From the NCBI GenBank assembly GCA_003218885.1, contig QHOV01000147.1:1-37472 (forward strand): a DNA stretch of 37,472 bases, read 5' to 3'. Positions 1-8,969 of this stretch are shown piece after piece. This DNA comes from Verrucomicrobiota bacterium. Its GTDB lineage: Bacteria > Verrucomicrobiota > Verrucomicrobiia > Chthoniobacterales > UBA10450. The first letter of the stretch is position 1. Each line of letters begins with the position of its first letter. The notes below the pieces were generated by a model. That model was not told the DNA's origin. It saw nothing but the letters and a program-made list of their open reading frames with translations, and ran no database searches. A program made the position numbers and the translations under genes.

Positions 1-3000
1 GCACCATGGCGATGTCGCCGCTCTCGCTAAGCTCGAGATTTGCGATTTCAAACATGGGCGCGCCTTCGGCTGGACCCGGCCCGACGCCAGGCAATTGAAC
101 AACAACCTGCTTGGAGTTGGAATTTAAGATGACCGATGCAATTTCGAGTGACGGCGAAAACTCGAGCGTGCTGATCTGGAACGGAACCGTGATGAAAACA
201 GAAGCACGTCCCTGTGGTGACGGGGTGACTTGGACTGGTGCGGTCTCAGAATTGGGGACCAGTTGCAATCCTGCCACTGCGAATGACGGCATGCCAGTCA
301 GAGTCGGTCTCTGTTGCTGGGAGGGAACCACGCGAATGGTGCCTAGCGCGCCAGCGACAGGCTGAATCTTTACGATTTCGAAGGCGACCTGCAAATTCAA
401 CGCAGTCTGAGCGCGCTGAGGCGAAGGCAAACGCATCGTGACGAGTTTCGATATAGGACGCACTTTCAAGACACCCATCTTAAAGCTCGGCGTCAACTGC
501 ATGGCGGCGATCTCGAAAGAGAAAGTAAGCTGCACGGATGTTTGCATCGTGGCAGCAGGTGGTTGTGGCTTGGCCACGGGCGGCACCGGGGCTTTGCTTA
601 TTGGAGCGGTTGGAGTTTGGGTTGTTTCTGGCATGGTTGCAGGTGTTGTTGTTTGCGGAAATACAGGCTCAGTGGAAATAGCACTTGGAAAATCAGACAC
701 GGACTCGGTAGTCGCTTCGCCCAGTGGAAATTGAGTCGCAGTTGCAATGATCTCGTGAGGTTGCTCCTGCGCGATCGGTTCAACTGCCCCGAAAGTGTTC
801 AGAGCCGCCGGTTCTACGGCGGGCCATGCAAATTCTGCGCCCGTAAGCGTCTCCTCACTCGGCTCATCCGCGGGCAATACGGATTCTTTCGCATCTCCGA
901 AAAACTCGGTCGGTTCCTGCGTGTAGAATGTTACTTCCTCTCCATCTTCCGAGATGTCATCCGGCTGTTGCGGAGCGATCGCAGAAACTTTGACAAACTC
1001 ATCGGTTGCTGAAGCTGTAACCGTTTCAGCAGTCTGCGGGATAGCCGGTTGCGGCAGCTCTGGTGTTTGTTCGACTACTGGTCCGACAAACGATTCGAAG
1101 TCCGGCTCGGCAACCGGCGCCAATTCGCGGTCGGGCTCGCGACGGGTCAGGGCCCGTGAGGCCTTTGCTCTGCGTTCTTTCAATCGATCAAAAGCGCCGC
1201 TCAATTTGCCCGTGGACACGGCAGTGTGTCGCAACGAAGCCTTCCACGGTTTTAATTGTACCGAAACCTGACGGGGGCCCCCAACAAAGCCGTTGTCTTG
1301 CACGCTACTCGTCTGCGCTGGCGCGACCCTCGGCTTGAATGCGGCAGGGCCGCCGGCGGTACGCTCTGCGGGAGGCTCAAGCCGCAAGTGACGCGGGACG
1401 TTGAAAGCATGTCGGCGAACGACGGGCACGATCACCCAAGCTAGTATGATTATGGCCGCCAACAATAAGCCACCAACAATCGCCAACCTTCGGCTTGCCA
1501 TGCCTGCAACCGCGGATGACGAGACGTTTGCCGCCGCTGGTCCCACAGCGGATTTCTCCGCTGGACTTGTTTGGACAGAGAGCTGCTGATTGTTCTGTTC
1601 GTTGGAAGCAGACGAAGCCTGCTGCGTCTCGGCTCCGACAGCTTGCGCAGCAGTTGTCGATTCGCCGCCAACCGGGGGCGATTCGGATACCGGTTGTTGT
1701 GGCTGAGAGCTAGTTTCGGCAGTTGACTCGCTCGAGGCCGAAGTCGGCTGTCCAGCTGTTGCGTCAGCACTGGCAATCTCCTTTCCGGCATTTGGCCCCT
1801 TCAAACCTGGGCCCAAGGCCAGCATTTCACTGTTCGACACCTGGCCTTGTTTGTTTGCAGCAAACACCTTGTCCGGAATAGGACTCGGCTCAACTGCCGG
1901 ACCGCCCTCCGCCTGGGGCGCAACAACATTTGTTGTGTCGAACGCCAGCGCAGGCGCCGCTGAACCTTCCGGCCTTTGCATCCAACCGACATCATAGAAA
2001 GCGTCGGCAAAAACAGTGTTAAGCGCCGGCGAATAAATCTTGTTAGCCGAACTGGTCCAATCCACGGCCTTCTCCGGATTGTTATGCTTATACTCCCACG
2101 CTGCCTGGGCATAATAAAGCGCCGGCGTATCTCCGGTAAATTGAAACTCCTCCATCATCGCATGCGCGCGGCTCTCTTTTCCCTCGAGCAAAAGCGTCAT
2201 GTAAATCTTGAATTTAATAAGCTCCGCCGCCTGATTTTTATCGCCGCCCGGGATTCGATTATTAAGCCCCTCAAAACGTTCTCGCGCCTTTGCGTAGTCC
2301 TTCTTCTTGAAGGGGATTTGCGCGAGGTTGTATTGCGCTTCGCGAAGTTTCGGGTCCAACCGGGCTGCCTTTTTAAATGCGGCTTCGGCTTGGTCAAATT
2401 GCTGTTGCTGCATCAGAATCTCGCCGCGTAAATTCAAAGTAGCCGGCTTATTCGGGTCCGCCTGGTCGGCCTCATCGATTAATTTAAGGGCTGTCGCGAA
2501 ATCACCTTGCCGAAGGGCCTGTTGCGATTGCTCGAATTTCGAACGCGCGGCCGCTTTGGTCTTTTCCGAGCGCTCTGCAGCTGTCATGAGCGGCAATGAA
2601 GGTCGCCCTTCGCCAGCCGGCTTTTCCAACCACCCGACTTCATAAAGTGATTCTGCGAAAAGTTTGTTCAGCTGCGGCGAATAATTCTTCTCGGCTGCGC
2701 TGATCCAATCTTTGGCTTCGCTTTGATTCTTCTGTTGTAGCGCGACCGCTGCCTTCACATAGTCAACCGCCGGCGTATCGGGCGAAAGCTCCAGTTTGGC
2801 CAGTATCGAATCCACCATGTTCCCTTTGCCCTCCTGCAGATACGTCAGAAGAATTTTGTATTGAATCAGCTGCGAAGCTTCTTTTGCCAGATCAGATTCA
2901 CCACTGGAAAGCAGTTGCTCAAAGCGGTTCCTCGCCTCCGCCCAATCTTTTTTCAGAAACGGGATCTCCGCCAGGTTAAAGCGTGCATTCCAAAACTTCG

Positions 3001-3295
3001 GATCGATTCGGGCCGCATCTTGCAATGCTGCTTCCGCTTTGTCGTAATTGCCTTGTCGCATCAGGATGACGCCGCGCAGATTCTTTGACGCGGCAAGATC
3101 AGGCTGGCGAGCATCAATGGCGTCGAGTTGCTTTAACGCCTCCGAAAATTTCTTTGCATCAAACGCGCGATACGCCGCGTTGTACATCTCCTCCAGCTCG
3201 GCTTTGGTCGGGGCGACATTGTCCGCCGCAAATGAATTTGCTGCGAACGAGCCCATTACCAGCGCGGCCACCGCCGTCATCCCCCAGAGTCTCAT
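1..3295 (-). CDS. TPR protein with signal peptide, one TM segment and C-terminal beta-type repeats (3' end outside window)
   Basis: The frame is open from 3295 to the window edge (1098 codons, no stop), so the C-terminus is missing. From the ATG at 3295 the first 24 residues form a good signal peptide ending near SFA-A. TPR-like helical repeats follow in two similar blocks (about residues 28-200 and 215-400), each ending with a shared phrase like LYEVGWLEKP / FYDVGWMQRP. Residues about 430-598 are rich in Ser, Thr, Gln and Pro. One membrane segment lies at about 603-625 (IVGGLLLAAIIILAWVIV). A second low-complexity acidic/Pro stretch follows, and from about residue 917 imperfect repeats of 35-45 residues with alternating hydrophobic residues around FEIA and LxLxPS. 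An in-frame ATG at 3421 overlaps the coaX stop and would add 42 Arg-rich residues; I prefer 3295 because of the signal peptide. TPRs and a tethered beta-repeat suggest an envelope scaffold, but I cannot name a function. Confidence 0.8.
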   Translation of the reverse strand, partial: MRLWGMTAVAALVMGSFAANSFAADNVAPTKAELEEMYNAAYRAFDAKKFSEALKQLDAIDARQPDLAASKNLRGVILMRQGNYDKAEAALQDAARIDPKFWNARFNLAEIPFLKKDWAEARNRFEQLLSSGESDLAKEASQLIQYKILLTYLQEGKGNMVDSILAKLELSPDTPAVDYVKAAVALQQKNQSEAKDWISAAEKNYSPQLNKLFAESLYEVGWLEKPAGEGRPSLPLMTAAERSEKTKAAARSKFEQSQQALRQGDFATALKLIDEADQADPNKPATLNLRGEILMQQQQFDQAEAAFKKAARLDPKLREAQYNLAQIPFKKKDYAKARERFEGLNNRIPGGDKNQAAELIKFKIYMTLLLEGKESRAHAMMEEFQFTGDTPALYYAQAAWEYKHNNPEKAVDWTSSANKIYSPALNTVFADAFYDVGWMQRPEGSAAPALAFDTTNVVAPQAEGGPAVEPSPIPDKVFAANKQGQVSNSEMLALGPGLKGPNAGKEIASADATAGQPTSASSESTAETSSQPQQPVSESPPVGGESTTAAQAVGAETQQASSASNEQNNQQLSVQTSPAEKSAVGPAAANVSSSAVAGMASRRLAIVGGLLLAAIIILAWVIVPVVRRHAFNVPRHLRLEPPAERTAGGPAAFKPRVAPAQTSSVQDNGFVGGPRQVSVQLKPWKASLRHTAVSTGKLSGAFDRLKERRAKASRALTRREPDRELAPVAEPDFESFVGPVVEQTPELPQPAIPQTAETVTASATDEFVKVSAIAPQQPDDISEDGEEVTFYTQEPTEFFGDAKESVLPADEPSEETLTGAEFAWPAVEPAALNTFGAVEPIAQEQPHEIIATATQFPLGEATTESVSDFPSAISTEPVFPQTTTPATMPETTQTPTAPISKAPVPPVAKPQPPAATMQTSVQLTFSFEIAAMQLTPSFKMGVLKVRPISKLVTMRLPSPQRAQTALNLQVAFEIVKIQPVAGALGTIRVVPSQQQRPTLTGMPSFAVAGLQLVPNSETAPVQVTPSPQGRASVFITVPFQISTLEFSPSLEIASVILNSNSKQVVVQLPGVGPGPAEGAPMFEIANLELSESGDIAMV

Positions 3296-3413
3296 GCGGT
3301 AGCGACTGAAGCTCTGTTCAGCGCGTCTGACAAGTGGAAAGTTGCCCTTCCGAATCGATTTTTCAGCGGCCTTCGGAAAAATCGCGAGCCGGCGCGATCG
3401 CCTCCGCCTTGGG

Positions 3414-4163
3414 TTAGTCATTTAGATTAGCCACGAGCCTCAAGCCTTCCAAAGTGAGGTGGGGACGGATAACGCCGATCTCTGGCAAGCGTCCCGCGAT
3501 CAGGCGCGCGTAGCCGCCTGTCGCTACAACGTAAACCTTCTTGCGTCGAAACTGCTCTGCTCTGATTCGTGCAAGGATTTCCCGAACCAATCCACGATAC
3601 CCAAACACGGCGCCAGACAGCATCGCCTCGATCGTCGATTTACCTACTGCGCGTCGCGGCTCTTTCAACGAGAGCCTGGGCAGGAGGGCCGTTCGTTGAT
3701 AAAGAAAGTTCGTCATCGCTTCGAGTCCGGGCGCAATCACGCCGCCGACGTAGGTGCGGCGCTCGGAAACGATATCGAAAGTTACCGCGGTTCCGAAATC
3801 CACCACGATCGCGGGAAATCCATAAAGCTCCGTAACTGCCGCAGCGTTCGCCAGCCGGTCTGCGCCAATGGATTGCGGCTGGGGATAATCAATTCCTACG
3901 CCCAGCTTCAGCTTCCAATCCAGCCAAAGCACGTTTGCCTTTTTTTTAGCGGCGTTTGAGATCGCAGAGTTTTTTGCGGGCACCACCGACGAGACGACCA
4001 CCTTCCGCACCGTTCGTTGTGCAAGAAATCCGACGACCACGCTGCTTGAAAGTTTGCTCGTGACGATTCGCGCGGGAGCCGAGACTCGCGTTGTCGATGC
4101 AAACGCAAACTTTGCATACGAGTTACTGATATCGATCAACAAATAATCGGAGTCACGCGCCAC
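3414..4163 (-). CDS. coaX: Type III pantothenate kinase
   Basis: This enzyme phosphorylates pantothenate with ATP, the first step of coenzyme A synthesis, in the cytoplasm. The 249-residue protein has the normal length and the ASKHA-fold landmarks of the type III family: LLIDISNSYAKFAF at the N-terminus (phosphate-binding DxGN-type motif, here DISNS), the GADR motif followed by LANAAA near residue 100, DFGTAVTFD near 123 with the catalytic Asp, and GGVIAPG near 140. CoaX enzymes are not feedback-inhibited by CoA, which is known of the family rather than seen here. The gene reads away from hemB; its last codons overlap a possible alternative start of the downstream TPR gene, so the two may be co-transcribed. 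Confidence 0.93.
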   Translation of the reverse strand: MARDSDYLLIDISNSYAKFAFASTTRVSAPARIVTSKLSSSVVVGFLAQRTVRKVVVSSVVPAKNSAISNAAKKKANVLWLDWKLKLGVGIDYPQPQSIGADRLANAAAVTELYGFPAIVVDFGTAVTFDIVSERRTYVGGVIAPGLEAMTNFLYQRTALLPRLSLKEPRRAVGKSTIEAMLSGAVFGYRGLVREILARIRAEQFRRKKVYVVATGGYARLIAGRLPEIGVIRPHLTLEGLRLVANLND

Positions 4164-4200
4164 GACTAAGATGCAGACACCGAACGCTAGGCGCAGTCAA

Positions 4201-4236
4201 GCCATCCGTCGCATATGAGCCATTCGTCGCATACGC
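4201..4236. repeat. 18-bp imperfect tandem repeat in the coaX/hemB divergent spacer
   Basis: Two adjacent 18-bp units (4201-4218 and 4219-4236) match at 15 of 18 positions; both begin GCCAT and contain CGTCGCATA. They lie in the 109-bp spacer between divergent coaX and hemB, so they could be an operator, but nothing shows which protein would bind. Confidence 0.5.
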
Positions 4237-4272
4237 GCTTGCGACGCTCCCGTCAACGCGTAGCCTCGATTT

Positions 4273-5259
4273 GTGAGAAGATTGGTCCATCGCCCGCGCC
4301 GCTTGCGGCGCTCTCACGCTCTGCGAAATCTCGTCCGCGAGACACAATTGAGCGTTCACGATCTCATTCTCCCGCTGTTTATAAGTGAAAAATTGGATCA
4401 CCGTCGCCCGATCGCCAGCATGCCGGGGGTTTTTCAGTTGTCTGTGAAAGAGATCGCCGATGAAGCGCGCGCCGCTCAGGATCTTGGGCTACAAGCTGTC
4501 CTGCTTTTCGGCATTCCCGAACAGAAAGACGAGCAGGCCACGGGCGCTTACGCAGAAAATGGGGTTATTCAAAAAGCGCTGCGGGCAATCAAATCAAAAT
4601 GCCCCGATCTGGTTACCATCACCGACGTCTGCCTGTGCGAATACATGAGCCATGGCCACTGCGGCGTCACTCGGATTGACGGAGATCATTTCCACGTCCT
4701 CAACGACGAGAGCGTCGAACTGTTGGTGAAGACGTCGCTTTCTCACGCAGCAGCAGGCGCAGACATGGTTGCGCCGAGCGACATGATGGATGGGCGCATT
4801 GGCGCGATTCGCGAGGCGCTCGATTCCGCAGGATTCGATCAAACGGGGATCATTAGTTACGCCGCCAAGTTTGCGTCGGCGTTTTACGGGCCATTCCGCG
4901 AGGCAGCTGAAAGCCCGCCGCAGTTTGGCGATCGTCGTTCTTACCAGATGGATATCGCCAACGCGAATGAAGCGCTGCGCGAGGTAGCCCTGGATATCGA
5001 TGAAGGAGCCGATATCGTGATGGTTAAACCCGCGTTGCCTTACCTCGATATCTTATGGCGCGTTCATGAGCGCTTTGGAAAACCGACTGCGGTCTATCAT
5101 GTCAGCGGGGAGTATGCGATGGTCAAAGGCGCTGTCGAGAAAGGACTATTGGATGAGCGCACCGCAGTCCTCGAGATCATGACTGCGCTCAAACGCGCCG
5201 GCGCGGACATTATTGTCACCTATTGGGCACGCGAACTTGCGAAATGGCTGCGGGGATGA
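4273..5259 (+). CDS. hemB: Delta-aminolevulinic acid dehydratase (porphobilinogen synthase)
   Basis: HemB condenses two 5-aminolevulinate molecules into porphobilinogen in tetrapyrrole synthesis. The 328-residue protein has the usual length. Both active-site lysines are present: K199 in SYAAKFASAFYGPFRE and K252, the Schiff-base lysine, in VMVKPALPYLDI. The catalytic zinc cysteines are C120, C122 and C130 in DVCLCEYMSHGHCG, so this is a zinc-type enzyme rather than the Asp-rich magnesium type. The start is GTG at 4273; an in-frame TAG lies four codons upstream (4261-4263), and the RPRRLR motif just after the start matches the family N-terminus. No strong ribosome-binding site is visible. The stop overlaps the next gene by ATGA, so the pair is probably translationally coupled. 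Confidence 0.95.
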   Translation: MRRLVHRPRRLRRSHALRNLVRETQLSVHDLILPLFISEKLDHRRPIASMPGVFQLSVKEIADEARAAQDLGLQAVLLFGIPEQKDEQATGAYAENGVIQKALRAIKSKCPDLVTITDVCLCEYMSHGHCGVTRIDGDHFHVLNDESVELLVKTSLSHAAAGADMVAPSDMMDGRIGAIREALDSAGFDQTGIISYAAKFASAFYGPFREAAESPPQFGDRRSYQMDIANANEALREVALDIDEGADIVMVKPALPYLDILWRVHERFGKPTAVYHVSGEYAMVKGAVEKGLLDERTAVLEIMTALKRAGADIIVTYWARELAKWLRG

Positions 5260-5912
5260 CAAGCCGCAACGGCGAAACAGATCAACATGCCCGGCTGAAG
5301 CGGCTCGCATTTCTGTGGGCGCACGTGCAGGGATTTTCCGTATGCGCAATGGAAGTGAGTTTGCCAAAATGCCGGTATCGGGCCGACGTCGCCGCGTGTG
5401 GACCGCAGCCGAAACAGATTGGAACGACTGCGATCTTTGAATGCAAACAAGTGCTTTGCGATTTGCGACGAGACAATTGCCGCACTGATGCGGCGCGGCA
5501 GCGACTCGAAGCAATCTGTAAACGTCGCCAAATTCCCGAAACGCGCTTGCGCGTGCATTATCCGAGCTTGCGGAGTGCTGATTCGCTCTTCCCCGAATTG
5601 GACTCGCAAAGCTTCGCTGCGATCGGTCACCGCGGTTACGCGCGCCTCATACGTGAGCTGCGCACATTGCAAAATCGGCTCTACGATTGCACTAAGTTCG
5701 ACAAATTAATTCGCTACCGCTGCGCGAATTTGTTTTTCCTTGTTCTGCCTGAGGAGTTATTCCGCGATCCGGAAATCCCGGTGGGCTGGGGCGCGCTTGT
5801 TGAATCCAATGGCGCCCTCACACTCGCGCGTAAACCAATCTGGCACGAACTACACAAGAGGATCGCATTCGCCTTTTGCACCGAATCGCCGTGGCGGGAA
5901 CGCGAGCCCTGA
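5256..5912 (+). CDS. PD-(D/E)XK nuclease-like protein, uncharacterised
   Basis: I do not recognise a named family. The chosen ATG at 5256 overlaps the hemB stop as ATGA; an in-frame ATG at 5223 lies inside hemB and is less likely. The 218-residue product begins with a helix (HARLKRLAFLWAHVQG), followed by E33 in AMEVSLP, D44 in YRADVAA and E62-C-K64 in AIFECKQ. That order (Glu, then Asp, then ExK on a beta strand) is the layout of PD-(D/E)XK nucleases such as restriction-enzyme folds and some repair nucleases. The C-terminal half is basic, without another motif I can assign. No signal peptide or membrane segment is seen. The function is unproven; the coupling to hemB may be only positional. 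Confidence 0.75.
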   Translation: MTSRNGETDQHARLKRLAFLWAHVQGFSVCAMEVSLPKCRYRADVAACGPQPKQIGTTAIFECKQVLCDLRRDNCRTDAARQRLEAICKRRQIPETRLRVHYPSLRSADSLFPELDSQSFAAIGHRGYARLIRELRTLQNRLYDCTKFDKLIRYRCANLFFLVLPEELFRDPEIPVGWGALVESNGALTLARKPIWHELHKRIAFAFCTESPWREREP

Positions 5913-5952
5913 ATCGAAACCTGCATGATCCCGGCGTCTTCCTGCAGCCGCT

Positions 5953-7485
5953 CTAGACGGGCACAAGCAGATTGTGCCCAGTCATCTCCTTTGGCTGCGG
6001 CAGGTCGAGTAGGAACAATAACGTGGGCGCGACATCGGCCAGGATTCCGTCTTCGCAGCGGAACTTTGCCGCATCTTTGGCAACATAAATAAAGTGGACG
6101 AGATAGTTCGTGTGCGCGGTGTTTGGCGAACCGTCGGGGTTGAGCATCTGCTCGCAATTTCCGTGGTCCGCCGTGACCAGAGCCTTCCCGTCGACCTCGA
6201 GAAGTTTTGAAATGATGCGCGCGCAACATGCGTCCACGGCCTCCACTGCTCTTATGCCCGCTTCGACGACGCCGGTGTGGCCGACCATGTCGGGATTGGC
6301 GAAGTTGAGAATGATGAGATCGTAGTTCCTCATGCGCGCCAGCAGTTCATCGGTCACTTCGAAGGCGCTCATCTCCGGTTTCAGGTCGTAGGTGGCGACC
6401 TTTGGCGAGGGAATCAGTTTGCGGTCTTCGCCGGGAAACGGTTTCTCGACTCCGCCGTTAAAAAAGTAAGTTACATGCGCGTATTTCTCCGTCTCAGCCA
6501 TGCGCAGTTGCGATTTGCCGGCCGCGCTCACCACTTTGCCTAGAATATTTGGAAGCTCTTCCGACGGAAAAACAAACGGCGAAGAAAAACGGACATCATA
6601 CTCGGTGAGGCTGACGAAACGGACTTGCGGCCATACTTCGCGGTCGAACCCATCGAAATCCTTCAGTAGAAACGCTTGTGAGAGCTGGCGCGCGCGGTCA
6701 GCACGAAAATTGAAAAACAAAACTGAGTCGCCATCGCGCACGCGCTGTTCATTGGCGTGCGAGAAAATCAACGGCGGCATGAATTCATCTGTCTTTCCAA
6801 GCGAGTATTGTCGATCTACTGCGGTCGAGGGCGATGAATTGCAGATTTCACCGCGACCGAGAACAATGGCGTCCCACGCTTTTTTCGTGCGGTCCCACCG
6901 GCGGTCCCGATCCATCGCGAAATAGCGGCCCACGACTGTGACGAGCCGCCCGCCGCTTTTCTGAAGTTCCTCTTCGCTCGTTTTCAAAAAAGCCGCCCCG
7001 CCGGTGGGAGAAGTGTCGCGCCCGTCGGTGAACGCGTGGACGAGAATCTCTGTAACCCCTGCTGCGTGCGCTGCGTTCGCCAGCGCGACCATGTGCGAAT
7101 AATGGCTATGCACGCCGCCGTCCGAAACCAGCCCTAACAAATGAAGCCGATGACCATGCGCGCCTGCAAAGGTCTCCTGTAATACTCTGTTGCGCGTTAA
7201 TTCACCTTCCTCGATCGCCTTGTTAATTCGTGTCAGGTCTTGATAAACGATTCTACCCGCTCCCAGGTTAAGGTGGCCAACTTCCGAGTTGCCCATCTGG
7301 CCAGCGGGGAGCCCGACATCTTCTCCGCTCGCGCTTAGCTTGCTGCATGGATAATCGCGATAGACTTGGTCGTGAAACGGCGTTCGCGCGAGCAAAGTCG
7401 CATCGCCATTCTCTTCACGCTTTTCTTTCCCGCCCGGATTAATCCCCCAGCCGTCGCGAATGATGAGCATCACCTGGCCAGCCAT
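5953..7485 (-). CDS. gpmI: 2,3-bisphosphoglycerate-independent phosphoglycerate mutase
   Basis: This enzyme interconverts 3- and 2-phosphoglycerate in glycolysis using two Mn ions and a phosphoserine intermediate. With the ATG at 7485 the protein has 510 residues, the normal family length, and starts MAGQVMLIIRDGWG; the frame stays open 25 codons upstream, but that extension is not family-like. D11 in RDGWG and S67 in GNSEVGH are the metal-binding Asp and the nucleophilic Ser. Other family motifs are HAFTDGRDTSP, the substrate-binding FNFRADRAR, NFANPDMVGHTG and ADHGNCEQM with metal-binding Asp and His. It converges on the hemB unit, with about 40 bp between the ends and no clear terminator. 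Confidence 0.95.
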   Translation of the reverse strand: MAGQVMLIIRDGWGINPGGKEKREENGDATLLARTPFHDQVYRDYPCSKLSASGEDVGLPAGQMGNSEVGHLNLGAGRIVYQDLTRINKAIEEGELTRNRVLQETFAGAHGHRLHLLGLVSDGGVHSHYSHMVALANAAHAAGVTEILVHAFTDGRDTSPTGGAAFLKTSEEELQKSGGRLVTVVGRYFAMDRDRRWDRTKKAWDAIVLGRGEICNSSPSTAVDRQYSLGKTDEFMPPLIFSHANEQRVRDGDSVLFFNFRADRARQLSQAFLLKDFDGFDREVWPQVRFVSLTEYDVRFSSPFVFPSEELPNILGKVVSAAGKSQLRMAETEKYAHVTYFFNGGVEKPFPGEDRKLIPSPKVATYDLKPEMSAFEVTDELLARMRNYDLIILNFANPDMVGHTGVVEAGIRAVEAVDACCARIISKLLEVDGKALVTADHGNCEQMLNPDGSPNTAHTNYLVHFIYVAKDAAKFRCEDGILADVAPTLLFLLDLPQPKEMTGHNLLVPV

Positions 7486-7579
7486 ACATCGCGCACTTTG
7501 CCGATGAATGAGAACACGACAAGCGGTTTCACGTTGTTGCGGATTGACAATGCGAAACACGCGCGCCTAGATCGGCTTC

Positions 7580-8842
7580 GTGAAATGGCGCAATCAGTTG
7601 CTGGCGTTTTTTTGTCTCCTCGTCTTTGCCGGACTAGGCGTTCTTTATTTTCAACACTGGGTCTTCCGAAAGCCGTTCGGAATTATTTTGTTTATCGGCG
7701 AAGGACTCGCGCCGGATCGATTGGCCCCGACGCGCGCTTACGCGGGAGGCGCAGGCACACGCCTGAGCCTAGATTCAATGCCTCGTATGGCTTTGCTGAC
7801 GAATTACTCGAAAGATTTCGCTGCCCCAGATTCGGCGGCTGCCGCCACGGCAATTGCGACCGGTACGAGGGTGCCTAACGGCGCAATCGCGATCAATGGC
7901 GATAAAAAACCCATACCGAGCATCATTGAGTTAGCTCGCGAATATGGACGCGCCACTGGCCTCGTGACAGACACAAAATTGACCGATCCGACAAGCGCTA
8001 CTTTTTATGCGCATCCGGTCGATCCAAACGATATCGAGAAGATTGCGGCTGAGTTCGTCGATGGAGGAAAGATCGATATCGCGATGGGAGGCGGCGCGTC
8101 GCAATTTCTTCCCGCTGCAAAAGGGGGCGAGAGACAGGACAGACGCGATCTTTTGCTCGAACTCCGCGGCAATGGTTTTGATATCGTTCGTACCCGAGCC
8201 GAGTTGGAGGCGATCCCGGCCTGGCGCCGGCCGAAGCTTTTTGGCGCTTTTAACAATGCGGAGCTCGCGTTCGCAAATCAGGTCGAAGAGCGCGGCCAGC
8301 AACCGAATCTTTCGGATATGGTGCGGCGAGCGATCCAACTGCTGCAATATAACGCCGGCGGATACCTGCTCGTGGTTGACGCCGGCCTGATGCGGAAAGC
8401 GGCCCAGGAAAACAACGCCGAGCGGACGCTCGTGCAAACGCTTGAATTGGATCGCGCAGTCGCCCTTGCGCGACGCTACGCGGGACAAAAGTCGACGATC
8501 ATTGTCTGCGGCGATGTCGCGATTGGTGGAATGAATTTGAATGGTTTCCCATTTCGACAAGACAGCGGCATTGCGTTACTTGGGCTCAATTCTGCGGGCC
8601 AGCCCTGGATTACCTGGGCGACCGGCCCGCACGGCACAAGGTCTTACGGCGCAGCGAACGTTCCGAATAACAAGCAGAATGAACCACCGGCAGAAAATCT
8701 GGAACCGGCCGCACTGTTCACAAAATCGGCGCTCCCCACCGTGGACGACGTCGTCGTGTTTGGCAGCGGCCCCGGGACTGATGTGCTTCAAGGGGTGGTC
8801 GATAGCACGGCAGTTTTCAAGCTACTTCGCGGTGAGCTCTGA
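7580..8842 (+). CDS. Membrane-anchored alkaline-phosphatase-like protein with degenerate metal site
   Basis: The 420-residue protein begins at GTG 7580, has a membrane anchor at residues 7-24, and then the alkaline-phosphatase fold. The nucleophile motif is intact (S85 in APDSAAAATA) and so are D136 and T138 (LTDPTSA). Compared with E. coli PhoA, the first metal Asp (D51) is Glu here (E41 in FIGEGL). The E322-x4-D327-x3-H331 motif has become D267, R272 and Q276. The D369-H370 pair is D312-V313. H351 probably stands for H412. Zinc site 1 therefore keeps one ligand and site 2 loses its His. This could be a non-catalytic homologue or one with altered metal use. The alignment was done by eye. It stands alone between gpmI and a membrane/TPR gene. 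Confidence 0.85.
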   Translation: MKWRNQLLAFFCLLVFAGLGVLYFQHWVFRKPFGIILFIGEGLAPDRLAPTRAYAGGAGTRLSLDSMPRMALLTNYSKDFAAPDSAAAATAIATGTRVPNGAIAINGDKKPIPSIIELAREYGRATGLVTDTKLTDPTSATFYAHPVDPNDIEKIAAEFVDGGKIDIAMGGGASQFLPAAKGGERQDRRDLLLELRGNGFDIVRTRAELEAIPAWRRPKLFGAFNNAELAFANQVEERGQQPNLSDMVRRAIQLLQYNAGGYLLVVDAGLMRKAAQENNAERTLVQTLELDRAVALARRYAGQKSTIIVCGDVAIGGMNLNGFPFRQDSGIALLGLNSAGQPWITWATGPHGTRSYGAANVPNNKQNEPPAENLEPAALFTKSALPTVDDVVVFGSGPGTDVLQGVVDSTAVFKLLRGEL

Positions 8843-8969
8843 GAGCCAGGCTTCATCGCGCTCACAATTCTGCCCCACAGTCGGCTGGATCCTCAGACAT
8901 TTCCGACGAAACAAATAACTCCAATATTGATTTTGTCGGCGAGTTAAGAGACACTTGGCGCTCAGACCA

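Noticed and set aside
542-1012. Plus-strand open frames opposite the large TPR gene
   Set aside because: The minus strand has one open frame of over 1000 codons with clear domains; the plus-strand frames are its shadows.
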